41,295 nt of DNA from a virus. Both the position numbers and the translations under genes were made by a program. Under the pieces are notes generated by a model. The model saw only the letters and a list, made by a program, of their open reading frames with translations. It was not told where the DNA came from and did not search any database. Positions 1 through 7,146 of the stretch are shown here, one piece after another. The stretch lies in the IMG/VR virus record IMGVR_UViG_3300005563_000057, positions 1-41,295 of that record, one strand, 5' to 3'. How positions within the stretch are numbered: position 1 is the stretch's first letter; every line of letters begins with the position of its first letter.

Positions 1-2
1 CC

Positions 3-50
3 GCATGGTCAGCCGCATGGTCAGCCGCACGGTCAGCCGCATGGTCAGCC
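3..50 (+). repeat. Four tandem 12-bp coding repeats
   Basis: The unit GCATGGTCAGCC is repeated at 3-14, 15-26, 27-38 (one T to C change) and 39-50. The period is a multiple of three and the reading frame stays open, so this is a coding repeat, giving a tetrapeptide array, rather than a CRISPR or origin iteron. The array runs off the left edge of the window and its true copy number is unknown. Confidence 0.85.
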
Positions 51-107
51 CAAGACACGATGTTAAACGACATGCTCAATGCAATTGAGAACCACACAAC
101 GGTTTAA
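3..107 (+). CDS. 3' end of a repeat-rich protein (partial)
   Basis: Only the last 34 codons are in the window, ending at TAA 105-107. The visible part opens with four copies of a tetrapeptide (AWSA, AWSA, ARSA, AWSA), followed by a tail ending ENHTTV. Ala/Ser/Trp/Arg tetrapeptide tails like this occur in many phage and bacterial proteins and are probably alpha-helical, but the function cannot be judged from the fragment. It lies 11 bp upstream of the ParB-like gene on the same strand and is probably cotranscribed with it. Confidence 0.6.
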   Translation, partial: AWSAAWSAARSAAWSAQDTMLNDMLNAIENHTTV

Positions 108-118
108 GGAGTAGCACA

Positions 119-946
119 GTGACAACAAGCACAAGCACGACAGAAACCAAGCGGTTAAAGTCCGGGGTATTGACCCGCCTGGACCCCAGATTGATCACAG
201 TTGAACAAGGCTTCAACCCGCGTAGGTTTGATACCGATGCTGCCCAAAAAAGCCTTCTTGCTCTCAAGGCTAGTATCAAAGAGCAGGGTGTTCTACGCGA
301 CCTCTGGATTCGCTACGATGCCGGAACAGATACCCACATCTTGGTAGATGGCGGTCGGCGGCTCAAAGCAGTCAAGGAACTCATTGCCGAAGGCGTAGAG
401 ATCCTGACGGTCCCTGTCATCCAGAAGACGGCGGCTAATCCAGCAGACAGGCTTGTGCTGGCCCTGACTGCAAACGAAGGTGAACCCTTGACGCAGACCG
501 AGGTTGGTGCCAGCTACCAACGGCTTGTCAACTACGGGTGGGATGTTCCCAGGATTGCGCAGAGAATGGGTAAGACTGAGCGGTATGTCAAGGACTCCAT
601 CGAGCTTGCAGATGTACCGGATGAAATCAAGTTGCTCGTGAACACCGGCAAGGTTACGAAATCTTTGGCTATCAAGACCGTGCGCACACAGGGAGACAAG
701 GCTGCTGAAGCCCTGGAGGTTGCGGTCAAGGTGGCTAAGTCTGAGGGCAAGGCTGTAGCAAAGTCGGCCAAGAAAGCCCCTGCTGTGCAGACAACGGCAG
801 TCTACAAGCTGGAACAAATCAGCATCATTATGCAGGAATTTGAAGCCATGGATACGGCTACTCTTGACTTCCACAAGTTTGCCGGTATCTTGGCAGACAT
901 TTCAGATGTGCTGGAATCTGATGTAGCGATTGGGAGGGCGGCGTGA
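119..946 (+). CDS. ParB/Spo0J-like partition-type protein
   Basis: 275 aa. The GTG start is preceded by AGGAG at 107-111. The N-terminal half looks like a ParB nuclease/CTPase-type domain, with FNPRRF near residue 32 and the box DGGRRLKA near residue 77. A KorB/ParB-like helical DNA-binding region follows (QTEVGASYQRL, RIAQRMGKTERYV, about residues 124-156). The C-terminal part is Lys/Ala-rich and then hydrophobic. Such proteins bind and spread on DNA or act as transcription regulators, and phages use them for plasmid-like partition or gene control. No ParA is visible in the window. The TGA stop overlaps the next GTG start (GTGA). Family assignment is good; the specific role is inferred. Confidence 0.85.
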   Translation: MTTSTSTTETKRLKSGVLTRLDPRLITVEQGFNPRRFDTDAAQKSLLALKASIKEQGVLRDLWIRYDAGTDTHILVDGGRRLKAVKELIAEGVEILTVPVIQKTAANPADRLVLALTANEGEPLTQTEVGASYQRLVNYGWDVPRIAQRMGKTERYVKDSIELADVPDEIKLLVNTGKVTKSLAIKTVRTQGDKAAEALEVAVKVAKSEGKAVAKSAKKAPAVQTTAVYKLEQISIIMQEFEAMDTATLDFHKFAGILADISDVLESDVAIGRAA

Positions 947-1419
947 AGGAATTGACAGATGAGCAGTCTTTGACGATTGGTCGCAGTGTAGTTGCTGCCG
1001 CAGTAGCACCCAACGGTGCCTATAGTATCGGTCCAGGTGGTCTAAAGTCCGCAGGCCGTGCAGCATACGAGGCCGTGCGACCGCTTGTGCTGGCTGAGGC
1101 GCTGGCAGAGCCGGATGGTAGCGAGTGGTATGACGCCACACGTTATTTCCGCGATGAATCATACATTGCCCCAGACGGCAAAGCGTTCCTTTCCTGCCGC
1201 TCAGTATCAGAGATGCTCCGCGACCGTCTCGCGCACCTAACCGCGAAACCGGACGCAGACGAGATCACGATAGTGAAATGGGTTCACAACCCGAAGCGAT
1301 GGATTGTCCTTCAGGGCGGTTGGAATGTAGGGAACTACGGCGGTTTTGAAGATCGCAGGGACGCGGAACGATATGCCGCAGGGCTGCGGGTTGAACTTGC
1401 AGAAGCACGGGCAGCCTAA
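943..1419 (+). CDS. Hypothetical protein, 158 aa
   Basis: I do not recognise the family. The GTG start overlaps the TGA stop of the ParB-like gene in a GTGA junction, so translation is probably coupled. The protein is acidic to neutral, with no obvious membrane segment or cysteine cluster. The end is Ala/Glu/Arg-rich and finishes ARAA. It may work with the ParB-like protein because of the coupling, but nothing in the sequence names a function. Confidence 0.7.
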   Translation: MKELTDEQSLTIGRSVVAAAVAPNGAYSIGPGGLKSAGRAAYEAVRPLVLAEALAEPDGSEWYDATRYFRDESYIAPDGKAFLSCRSVSEMLRDRLAHLTAKPDADEITIVKWVHNPKRWIVLQGGWNVGNYGGFEDRRDAERYAAGLRVELAEARAA

Positions 1420-1446
1420 CACGGCCTAACACAGTTTTACACAGCA

Positions 1447-1456
1447 TAACCGATAC
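1447..1456 (+). promoter_or_regulatory. TAACCGATAC element, copy 1
   Basis: An exact copy of a 10-bp sequence that recurs in the same orientation ahead of several genes in this window. It ends 20 nt before the ATG at 1477. No sigma70 -35/-10 pair is visible around it. It could be a phage promoter part, an operator or a 5'-leader signal; the role is inferred from recurrence only. Confidence 0.55.
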
Positions 1457-1476
1457 GACAAGAGAAGGTGGGTATT

Positions 1477-2118
1477 ATGTCAGAACTAAACGAACTTTTG
1501 AATTTCGACTCCATCGCTGAAGCTGAACGGCTTGCTGGCACGAGCTACAAAGAGAGCGACGCTGTAACGTGGCTGGGCTTGGGGCTGATGCAGGAAAAGA
1601 ACAAGCGGCTGAACGCTATCCTGTCTGAGCGCAAGGATTCCCTATTCTCCAACACCCTTACATACTACGAAATGGTCATCGCAGAGGAAGGGTTTGTAAA
1701 AGTCCTGGAACTCCCCATTGTGGGCACCGAAGACACTTTCTTCATCTACTGGCACCCGGATGGCATTCTGCTCAAGTTCGATTCTTACAATGGTAGAAGC
1801 GTCAACGGGGGCAATTTCTACTACAACTGGAAGCCGAACGAGAACGCTGATTGGTCAGTTCTGAGCAGCCACAGTGGGCGCGTGGACGGAATCATTGCGG
1901 GCGACCACGACTGCCGTGAGGCCATCCGGTACCATATCCAGCGCCTTCGTGAAGAGGGGACATTCTTGAACCCGTGGGTGAAGCGACCGTTCTTGTGGCT
2001 GCTCCATTACATGGACACCAAGACTGAGGGCTACGATTACAAGTCCATTACCGCCGAGCGGATTGCCATGCTGCCAGAATATGTGCAGAGTGCGATTGTT
2101 CCTGTGTGCGTGGTATGA
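1477..2118 (+). CDS. Hypothetical protein, 213 aa
   Basis: The ATG at 1477 is chosen because AGAAGG (1463-1468) sits 8 nt upstream; an in-frame GTG at 1468 would overlap that ribosome site. I recognise no domain. The protein is rich in Trp, Tyr and acidic residues, with a middle part (DTFFIYWHPDGILLKF, NFYYNWKPN) that reads like an antiparallel beta-sheet. No signal peptide or cysteine motif is seen. It is preceded by the recurrent TAACCGATAC element and overlaps the next gene at ATGA. Confidence 0.75.
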   Translation: MSELNELLNFDSIAEAERLAGTSYKESDAVTWLGLGLMQEKNKRLNAILSERKDSLFSNTLTYYEMVIAEEGFVKVLELPIVGTEDTFFIYWHPDGILLKFDSYNGRSVNGGNFYYNWKPNENADWSVLSSHSGRVDGIIAGDHDCREAIRYHIQRLREEGTFLNPWVKRPFLWLLHYMDTKTEGYDYKSITAERIAMLPEYVQSAIVPVCVV

Positions 2119-2360
2119 GCCAGATCAAAGTAGTGACACATTCCGGCAGCGTGTACTTCCTGGATTTACTCGCCAAGACGTGGGAGCGGGTTCTGCACAG
2201 CCAAGCAAGTGGCAGGTTGCGGACAGAGCGGGGACTGTACTTGGGCACGCTGTCTGTCACAGTAGGCAGACGGATGAATATACATTGCCCATCCATGTTT
2301 ACAAATGGACCCGAGCGGATGATTTCTACATCGGCTGTAATTGAGATTGGAGCGGCGTGA
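2115..2360 (+). CDS. Small hypothetical protein, 81 aa
   Basis: Starts at ATG 2115, overlapping the TGA of the upstream gene (ATGA), so it is probably translationally coupled. The N-terminal part (SQIKVVTHSGSVYFLD) suggests a small beta-rich fold. No known motif is seen. Its end is formed by the recurring junction sequence GGAGCGGCGTGA, giving the C-terminus IGAA. A competing frame over the same stretch lacks a ribosome site and coupling. Confidence 0.6.
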   Translation: MSQIKVVTHSGSVYFLDLLAKTWERVLHSQASGRLRTERGLYLGTLSVTVGRRMNIHCPSMFTNGPERMISTSAVIEIGAA

Positions 2361-2563
2361 ACATCTTCACATGGTTGTGGTTGCGTTGGCACGGGTACTG
2401 CCCCAAGCATTTAACAAAACGGTCGTACTCCGGTGATCCCCCGAACGTGGGCAGCTATTGCTCTGAATGCTTAAACGCTGGCTATCTGCGCAGTCAAGCA
2501 AGACGCGCACAAGCGGATGCCAAGGCTGCTGAGATAATCAAGGGATTGAAGGGAGCGGCGTGA
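2357..2563 (+). CDS. Small putative zinc-binding protein, 68 aa
   Basis: GTG start inside the GTGA junction, with GGAG at 2349-2352 as ribosome site. A Trp-rich start (TWLWLRWHGY) is followed by CPKH (about residues 15-18) and CSEC (about 35-38), a possible C-x2-H...C-x2-C zinc site, then a charged helix ending KGAA. It is clearly similar to the protein at 16719-16904 (same order: Trp-rich start, GYC-x-KHL, then a C-x2-C pair). Function unknown; nucleic-acid or protein binding is a guess. Confidence 0.7.
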   Translation: MNIFTWLWLRWHGYCPKHLTKRSYSGDPPNVGSYCSECLNAGYLRSQARRAQADAKAAEIIKGLKGAA

Positions 2564-2685
2564 GCAGAACATGGCGAGCATTTTGGTGGGGATTCTTTCA
2601 CCCTTTCGCAACCAAGGCGGAACACTACAAGAGGGCTGTTCAGGACGTGATTGACTACCCTGTGGATGGCAATGATGAGCAGTAG
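2560..2685 (+). CDS. Small hypothetical protein, 41 aa
   Basis: GTG start in another GTGA junction directly behind the GGAGCGGC ribosome site, stop TAG at 2683. The product begins with an aromatic, basic stretch (SRTWRAFWWGFFHPF) and ends acidic. It may sit on the membrane surface, but is too short to classify. The coupled start and the tight fit between neighbours are the main support for a real gene. Confidence 0.55.
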   Translation: MSRTWRAFWWGFFHPFATKAEHYKRAVQDVIDYPVDGNDEQ

Positions 2686-2983
2686 TGTGCAGCGTTACGA
2701 TTTCTTCGATGGTATGGGTTACGTAGAGGGAACCCCGAACTCTAAGGGTGACTACGTACTCCATTCTGAGTATGCACAGAAAGCAGAATGGTCCGAGGTC
2801 ACGTCCGAAAATCTTCCAAGGTTGGGCGACGAAGTTTTGGAAGTCTGGTTCAATAAAAGCGCCCGCGTCTTCCTCACAATCTGTACCCACAATTGGGATG
2901 ACGGATTATTGTACTTGCCTAACGTACCAGTCAAGGTTTACCGCCGCCCGCTGAATGTGCCCAAGGAGAACAATGTCAGTTAA
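2675..2983 (+). CDS. Hypothetical protein, 102 aa
   Basis: The start is uncertain. ATG 2675 overlaps the upstream gene by 11 bp, ATG 2672 and GTG 2687 are alternatives, and none has a strong ribosome site. The sequence has a conserved-looking middle (LPRLGDEVLEVWFNKSARVFL) suggesting a small globular fold, but I do not recognise the family. It overlaps the next gene by 11 bp. Confidence 0.65.
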   Translation: MSSSVQRYDFFDGMGYVEGTPNSKGDYVLHSEYAQKAEWSEVTSENLPRLGDEVLEVWFNKSARVFLTICTHNWDDGLLYLPNVPVKVYRRPLNVPKENNVS

Positions 2984-3572
2984 AGAAAAGGTAATCGGAA
3001 TCGTGATGAACCGGCCCCCAAAGCCAGATCCCCAGGATGTTCCCATTGGGATTCAACAATTGATCGCAAGCGGTGTGCCGTTTATGGTCACGCCGAATCC
3101 CAATGTCATGTATGAAGGTGTAGAAGGGGTTGGCGAAGTTCCTGCCCCTATGGATGTTGAGACAGAGATGCAGGTACCACTCTTGCAGGCTGGTGTGTTG
3201 ACCGTGGATGAAGCGCGGGCAGGGTGTGGGCTGCCTCCCGTGATTTCTGCGGTTGAGGAGATGAAGCCTCTCCTGAATCTGGAAGACGCCCAAGCATTAG
3301 CAAAGGAGTTTCTGTCTACCGAGCGGCTGATACCCGATGAAGAGTGTCTGCCCCAGTTCTTTGAGGACGACCGCCCTGTGCTGTGGACGACGACCGATCC
3401 TGACCCCGTTGTTACCACTGTGCAGCCTGAGTTCTGGGCACTGTCCCCCGACCAGTTTTCTGCCCTTGATGCAGTCACTCTCGGGTGCAGCGTCCAGGTT
3501 GTGAACAAATTAGCTGCCCTTGAATCAGAAATAAAGGCAATCAAAATGAGACTGGAAGGTGACAAAGCATGA
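2973..3572 (+). CDS. Hypothetical protein, 199 aa
   Basis: ATG 2973 is preceded by AAGGAG at a good distance. The protein is acidic and Pro-rich; the phrases LLQAGVLTVDEARAGCGLPP (about residues 70-90) and FWALSPDQFSALDAVTLG are typical of short helices. It ends in a heptad-like helix (LAALESEIKAIKMRLEG) that could form a coiled coil. The LTVDEARAGCGLPP stretch resembles segments seen near the end of some phage portal-type proteins, but the size and context do not fit a portal. Function unknown. Confidence 0.7.
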   Translation: MSVKEKVIGIVMNRPPKPDPQDVPIGIQQLIASGVPFMVTPNPNVMYEGVEGVGEVPAPMDVETEMQVPLLQAGVLTVDEARAGCGLPPVISAVEEMKPLLNLEDAQALAKEFLSTERLIPDEECLPQFFEDDRPVLWTTTDPDPVVTTVQPEFWALSPDQFSALDAVTLGCSVQVVNKLAALESEIKAIKMRLEGDKA

Positions 3573-3823
3573 TGACAGAAAAGCAGATTGACTTGATGCG
3601 GTCTACTAATGAGGCAAACGAAGCGGCTGCGCGGGCCGCTGTTCTGGCAGTAGACCCAACCGCAGAATTGTCATTTCATTACATGGGGGCAGCCGAGTGG
3701 TACGAAGTTCGTTCTGGGGCCGGTAAAGTGCTTGGTGAGGCCGATGCTTCTACGGTGTTTACAGGTGCCGAAACCGCGTGGAAAAACGCATTGAAGAAAC
3801 TGTCGAAATCAAGGCCAAAATAA
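3569..3823 (+). CDS. Small hypothetical protein, 84 aa
   Basis: Starts at ATG 3569 overlapping the preceding TGA (a second ATG follows at 3572). The middle part (ELSFHYMGAAEWYEVRS, then GEADASTVFTGAETAWKNA) has the look of a small alpha/beta protein, and the end is basic (LKKLSKSRPK). No known family. It is the last gene before a sigma70-like promoter and appears to close the first transcription unit. Confidence 0.65.
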   Translation: MMTEKQIDLMRSTNEANEAAARAAVLAVDPTAELSFHYMGAAEWYEVRSGAGKVLGEADASTVFTGAETAWKNALKKLSKSRPK

Positions 3824-3826
3824 ACC

Positions 3827-3856
3827 TTGACTCTTAGATGATACACAGTGTACATT
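3827..3856 (+). promoter_or_regulatory. Sigma70-like promoter with A-rich upstream block
   Basis: TTGACT at 3827-3832, an 18-nt spacer, then TACATT at 3851-3856. Just upstream is CCAAAATAAAC, a variant of the block GCAAAATAA found in front of the -35 boxes at 17408, 28758, 32781 and, on the minus strand, 38689. It would drive the DksA-like gene at 3888 and the small genes after it. Confidence 0.65.
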
Positions 3857-3887
3857 GTTAATAGTGACAAACGAAAGGATTATCACC

Positions 3888-4205
3888 GTGCGAAAGTGCA
3901 AAGACTGCGACGTAGAAATCCCGGCCATTCGGCTCAAGGCCAAGCCAAACGCAACCCTGTGTGTCAACTGCCAGGCGAAAGTAGACACCGTGATTTGTGC
4001 GCCTGCCACAGACATGGGGCGGCTGGGGTTTGCCAAGACGCACTCAGATGATCCCAAGATCCCTAAGTACGTCACCTACGGGTTGGCGAGCTTGTTTGAG
4101 TCGGAAGACTACAAGACGGGGACCGCAAAGAACACGATGCTGTACACAGTGAGCAACGCAGGACGCCAAGGATGGGCTGATGAAATGAAGAGGAGAGCGG
4201 CGTGA
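3888..4205 (+). CDS. DksA/TraR-type zinc-finger protein, 105 aa
   Basis: GTG 3888 is favoured over an upstream in-frame codon because AAAGGA lies 9 nt before it and the promoter's expected start point falls between them. The N-terminus carries C4-x2-C7-x17-C25-x2-C28 with the intervening pattern IP-x2-RL-x2-KP and CVNCQ, which matches the DksA/TraR zinc finger. The long coiled-coil of true DksA is absent, so binding in the RNA-polymerase secondary channel is uncertain. The C-terminal part (YVTYGLASLFESEDYKT) is not recognised. It ends RRAA at another GCGGCGTGA junction. Confidence 0.75.
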   Translation: MRKCKDCDVEIPAIRLKAKPNATLCVNCQAKVDTVICAPATDMGRLGFAKTHSDDPKIPKYVTYGLASLFESEDYKTGTAKNTMLYTVSNAGRQGWADEMKRRAA

Positions 4206-4360
4206 GTGATAACAGAAGTGGAACCGGATTTGGATTGGGCAGTGTAATCGCCGGGATTGTGTCGTGGGTTCACTGGCATAGTATCGGCTGGTGCATTCTC
4301 CACATTGTTCTTGGATGGGCATACCTCATTTACTACGTCGTGGTTTATGGATTCCACTAA
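4202..4360 (+). CDS. Small membrane protein, 52 aa
   Basis: GTG start in a GTGA junction with a GAGGAGAG ribosome site. Two hydrophobic stretches, one from GLGSVIAGIVSWV and one from CILHIVLGWAYLIYYVVV, suggest one or two membrane helices. His and Trp residues lie between them. No family recognised; a role in superinfection or the envelope is possible but not shown. It overlaps the next gene by 14 bp. Confidence 0.6.
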   Translation: MSDNRSGTGFGLGSVIAGIVSWVHWHSIGWCILHIVLGWAYLIYYVVVYGFH

Positions 4361-4487
4361 AGAGAGTGGCGTGACTGCCCTGAAGGTGTTGAAGGTCGCT
4401 CTCTTGTGGCTGGCTGTGGGGTTCCAGGTTGCCGTGGGCGTGACCGTGGCTTTCTTAATCGGTATGTACATAGCGTGGTATTGGTAG
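4347..4487 (+). CDS. Small membrane protein, 46 aa
   Basis: ATG 4347 begins inside the end of the preceding membrane-protein gene. A short polar start (MDSTKESG) is followed by a long hydrophobic run (LLWLAVGFQVAVGVTVAFLI), enough for one or two membrane spans. The stop is followed at once by AGGAGG for the next gene. Function unknown. Confidence 0.6.
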   Translation: MDSTKESGVTALKVLKVALLWLAVGFQVAVGVTVAFLIGMYIAWYW

Positions 4488-4495
4488 GAGGGTAG

Positions 4496-4672
4496 TTGCT
4501 AACCCACGTTTTCAATGTTCTTTGGGGCTGTCGCCACAAGCGTGTAAGCTGGCCCCGATTTGATCTCAAGCGCGGTCAACGAGGGGTGTATGTAACTTGC
4601 TCCGACTGCGGTAAAGAAATCCCATACAAGAACACAGTGTTGGTACCGGATGCGCCGGTGAGGAAGAAGTGA
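4496..4672 (+). CDS. Small zinc-binding protein, 58 aa
   Basis: Begins at TTG 4496 with AGGAG at 4486-4490. The product carries CRHK (about residues 12-15) and CSDCGKEIPY (about 35-44), spaced by a basic stretch (PRFDLKRGQRGVYV). The C-x2-H...C-x2-C arrangement suggests one zinc site. Similar short proteins occur in phages and their hosts, without a known role to my knowledge. The stop overlaps the ATG of the next gene (TGATG). Confidence 0.65.
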   Translation: MLTHVFNVLWGCRHKRVSWPRFDLKRGQRGVYVTCSDCGKEIPYKNTVLVPDAPVRKK

Positions 4673-5184
4673 TGGCAGAGACGAAACGAGTGATACCGGA
4701 GGATTTGCAGCAAGCGTACAAGGATTGCAGCGATCCGTATGTGGTCCCTGAAACGCTTGAGTGGGCTATTACGAGAGACAGGTCTATGCAGCAGTTCGCC
4801 AAGTCCATGATCGAGCGCATAGCCGACCACGCCGCCGCGCTTGCCGCGAAGGACGCGGAATGGGTTTTGCGTTTAGCCAGCTTCCGCAAAGGACTGGAGT
4901 CGGCTGGTCTGCACGGACACTACAACATCTTCCAGCAACACTTCGGGGAAGATGCTGACAAGGGTGTAGAAGACCTCACCGCCGCGCAGCAGCAGATCGT
5001 GACGCTGAGGGAGGCGCTGGAGCGCGTGGTGTGGCGCGAACGCTCCAACTTTCCCGACAACCCCTATTGCGTGTTGTGCGGAGTGGGTCAGAAGTGGGCC
5101 GCCGTACATGGGCACGAGAGCAACTGCGCCCTCGCCAGCCCCGCGCCCACACAAGCAGCCAAAGGAGGCACCCATGCCGAATGA
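4672..5184 (+). CDS. Hypothetical protein, 170 aa
   Basis: ATG 4672 overlaps the preceding TGA. The first two-thirds are helical and charged (SMIERIADHAAALAAKDAEW and LTAAQQQIVTLREALERV), probably coiled coil. A C-terminal patch with CVLCG, H and C (about residues 135-156) may bind zinc. Overlap with the next gene is 11 bp at an AAAGGAGG site. No family name can be given. Confidence 0.7.
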   Translation: MAETKRVIPEDLQQAYKDCSDPYVVPETLEWAITRDRSMQQFAKSMIERIADHAAALAAKDAEWVLRLASFRKGLESAGLHGHYNIFQQHFGEDADKGVEDLTAAQQQIVTLREALERVVWRERSNFPDNPYCVLCGVGQKWAAVHGHESNCALASPAPTQAAKGGTHAE

Positions 5185-5584
5185 AGATGATGCGACTATC
5201 GAGATTGAGAAGGACGTAGAGAACTTTCGCAAAGTGGAGCAGGCCACAATCGCGCAGCTACAGGCAGAGGTCCGGCGCCTGACGGACCTTGTGCGCTATG
5301 CCCGACACTATCTGCACGATGAGCACTTAATCAGCGGCCAAGAGTTTGCCGCCCTTGTGGCTGATTCAGACAACGGCCAACGAGTCGCACGGTTGGAAGG
5401 CTATGACGGGATTGCACGGGAACTAGTTGAAGCGCGCAAAGACCGGGATCAGCGAAAAGCTGAGGCCGCAGTCGCTCTGGCAGTGCTGGTGAGAATCGGC
5501 ACACCTGAGCAAATCCATGAGGCTACAAGCGCCATTCTCGCCTCGCGCGAGCCAGCGCAGCCGAGCGCGGAAGGAGGTAAGTGA
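5174..5584 (+). CDS. Coiled-coil hypothetical protein, 136 aa
   Basis: ATG 5174 has a strong AAAGGAGG ribosome site; a longer in-frame reading from 5108 has none. The residues from EKDVENFRKVEQATIAQLQ onward form a long amphipathic helix, followed by a second helical block. The end (PAQPSAEGGK) resembles the end of the next protein (PQPSAEKP), and the DNA there (CAGCCGAGCGCGGA) is repeated. Function unknown. Confidence 0.7.
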   Translation: MPNEDDATIEIEKDVENFRKVEQATIAQLQAEVRRLTDLVRYARHYLHDEHLISGQEFAALVADSDNGQRVARLEGYDGIARELVEARKDRDQRKAEAAVALAVLVRIGTPEQIHEATSAILASREPAQPSAEGGK

Positions 5585-5904
5585 TGCTGTATGTGTATCT
5601 GCTGCAAATGATCCTCCACCAGAGAGTATTCGAGTTCCACCCCGCTGATACAACACAAACGTTCAGAGTATCTGCGCCGTATTGGGACGGCGCTACCGTT
5701 ACTTACGCGGCGGCGACCGTAACAATGCGACCCGATCCAGGATGCGGTCGGTGGTCGGCGCAGGAAAAGCCCGATTCTCCAGATACCTGCGAATTACAGT
5801 TCGCATTCGACGGAGACATTGACGTTTCATGCGCCAAGCAAGGCAAAAGCAACATTTTTATCTGTACATGGAAGAAGCCACAGCCGAGCGCGGAGAAGCC
5901 ATGA
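5584..5904 (+). CDS. Hypothetical protein, 106 aa
   Basis: ATG 5584 lies 6 nt after AAGGAGG (5571-5577) and overlaps the preceding TGA; GTG 5581 is a less well-spaced alternative. A hydrophobic start (LYVYLLQMILH) is followed by a beta-rich section with three cysteines (GCGRW, DTCELQF, VSCAKQ), which could be disulfide-bonded if exported. It ends PQPSAEKP at a repeated junction sequence. Not recognised. Confidence 0.6.
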   Translation: MLYVYLLQMILHQRVFEFHPADTTQTFRVSAPYWDGATVTYAAATVTMRPDPGCGRWSAQEKPDSPDTCELQFAFDGDIDVSCAKQGKSNIFICTWKKPQPSAEKP

Positions 5905-6200
5905 AGATGAGAAATGGCATCTTGATCGTGGCCGCCCTAGCCTACCTTGCGTGCGCTGCCTTACTCGTGCGGGATGCTGACGATGCACACAACCTTCGTG
6001 TGATGCGGCAGCGCAACATTGAGCGGGTCAGTTTCTACCAGAGCAATTTACAGTTCCGCAATCGCTGCCATGAATGGATTGAGTCAAATCCAAAAATGAA
6101 GATATGGGAACTCGAAGCCACATCGGATCGGATGGATAGCCTTGGTTACTACCAACTGACCGACGATATCCCATGTTGGGCTCTGACGGAGAAGCCATGA
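5901..6200 (+). CDS. Membrane-anchored small protein, 99 aa
   Basis: ATG 5901 is coupled to the upstream stop (ATGA). The N-terminus KMRNGILIVAALAYLACAAL is a single hydrophobic anchor or signal segment. The rest is polar, with two cysteines (RNRCHEW and IPCWALT), and probably faces the periplasm. The junction CGGAGAAGCCATGAA at its start is repeated at the start of the following gene (6187-6201). No function is recognised; a spanin-like role is conceivable but no lysis gene is close. Confidence 0.65.
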   Translation: MKMRNGILIVAALAYLACAALLVRDADDAHNLRVMRQRNIERVSFYQSNLQFRNRCHEWIESNPKMKIWELEATSDRMDSLGYYQLTDDIPCWALTEKP

Positions 6201-6298
6201 AATTCAACCCACGTAGTGTTCTCGATTGGGCGGGACTCATCATCTTTATCCTCAGTGCAGTTGTGGCCGTCTACACGACTTGTCTAAGACACCCATAA
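6197..6298 (+). CDS. Single-span membrane peptide, 33 aa
   Basis: ATG 6197 overlaps the stop of the upstream gene and has the same ribosome-site cassette (CGGAGAAGCC). The peptide has one hydrophobic helix (LDWAGLIIFILSAVVAVY) and a short tail ending RHP. It is too short for family assignment. A small membrane protein such as a holin-like or sensor peptide is possible but unsupported. Confidence 0.5.
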   Translation: MKFNPRSVLDWAGLIIFILSAVVAVYTTCLRHP

Positions 6299-6339
6299 AC
6301 CAATACAGTAAGCGTTACACCCACGAAGGATGAAACAAG

Positions 6340-6618
6340 ATGAATAAAACCGCTAAACACTATTTACCATTCGTACCCGTCGTTATTGTGAGTCCGGTGC
6401 TTATAGCGTGTGTCGTGGCATTGGTAGATCCCAAGGTAAACCACAGGGTTGAATACGTCCGCGACCCTAGCCATCATTGTGTGTCTCAATCCAGTACGAT
6501 TGCTCACAAATCCTGGGACTACTCGCAAGACGAGGTTGTGTGGCAGCGTGGTGAGACCTTCTGGCAGTGTGATGAACACATTGGTATCAATTTCTACGAC
6601 AATGAAGAACAACCCTAA
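6340..6618 (+). CDS. Membrane-anchored hypothetical protein, 92 aa
   Basis: ATG 6340 follows GAAGG. The first 30 residues contain one hydrophobic span (LPFVPVVIVSPVLIACVVAL). The remainder is polar, with two cysteines (HHCVSQ and FWQCDE) and many aromatic residues, and probably lies outside the inner membrane. Not recognised. It sits 24 bp before the lipoprotein gene, so the two may belong to one envelope-related unit. Confidence 0.65.
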   Translation: MNKTAKHYLPFVPVVIVSPVLIACVVALVDPKVNHRVEYVRDPSHHCVSQSSTIAHKSWDYSQDEVVWQRGETFWQCDEHIGINFYDNEEQP

Positions 6619-6642
6619 ACTCAGTCACCCAAAAGGAACCTA

Positions 6643-6915
6643 GTGAAACAAACCATTTATGCAGTGTTGTTCGTGTTGTTAGCCATCCTTGCGGTAGGCT
6701 GCACCCATAAGGTACAGATTGTTCCCGCTCCTGTTGTTACGGCACCTGTAACCCCTGTAACCCCTGTAGCCGCTCCTGCGCCTGTGGTGCCAGTAGTACC
6801 AGCGGTCCCCCGACCTGTGCCTCCTGTGACAGCACCGGCTCCCAAAGCGGAAAAGCTGATCAAAGTCAGATGCCCACAGGACATTACCAAACCTTGCGAA
6901 AGGGTGCCCGAATGA
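6643..6915 (+). CDS. Proline-rich lipoprotein, 90 aa
   Basis: GTG 6643 is preceded by AAAGGA. The N-terminus is a classical lipoprotein signal: MKQ, a hydrophobic core, then the lipobox LAVGC with Cys20 as the lipid-modified residue. The mature part is dominated by Pro, Val and Ala (PVTPVTPVAAPAPVVPVV) and ends in a small CPQDITKPC motif. Short Pro-rich lipoproteins include lambda Rz1-type outer-membrane spanins, but no partner inner spanin or lysozyme is next to it. Lipidation is well supported; the spanin idea is speculative. Confidence 0.75.
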   Translation: MKQTIYAVLFVLLAILAVGCTHKVQIVPAPVVTAPVTPVTPVAAPAPVVPVVPAVPRPVPPVTAPAPKAEKLIKVRCPQDITKPCERVPE

Positions 6916-7094
6916 GTGACGAAATGGTTTACTGGAACGCGTTCTTCGCTGCACTTGGCGGGAAGGTGTTTAGAAATGTCAACTCTACCCACGAGCACCT
7001 TGTTGAGTGCAGTCGGAACATTGCATTGGAAACCCTGAAGCTACACGATATCGAGGTTCCGTACAGTGTTCGGAAGCAGTTGGAGAAGTCTTAG
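6912..7094 (+). CDS. Small hypothetical protein, 60 aa
   Basis: ATG 6912 overlaps the lipoprotein stop (ATGA). The product is helical (MVYWNAFFAALGGKVF; IALETLKLHDIEVPYSV), with one Cys and no known motif. It is the last of the small-gene series before the replication region. Confidence 0.6.
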   Translation: MSDEMVYWNAFFAALGGKVFRNVNSTHEHLVECSRNIALETLKLHDIEVPYSVRKQLEKS

Positions 7095-7146
7095 CTGATT
7101 CCACAAGCGATATGATAGAATTGGAATATAGATTAGAAAGGGATAA

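Noticed and set aside
3-50. CRISPR array or replication iterons
   Set aside because: No spacers; the repeats are in frame with a coding sequence. The same holds for 39893-39994.
293-874. 193-aa open frame on the minus strand inside the ParB-like gene
   Set aside because: Antisense shadow of a well-supported gene; no ribosome site and no coherent domain.
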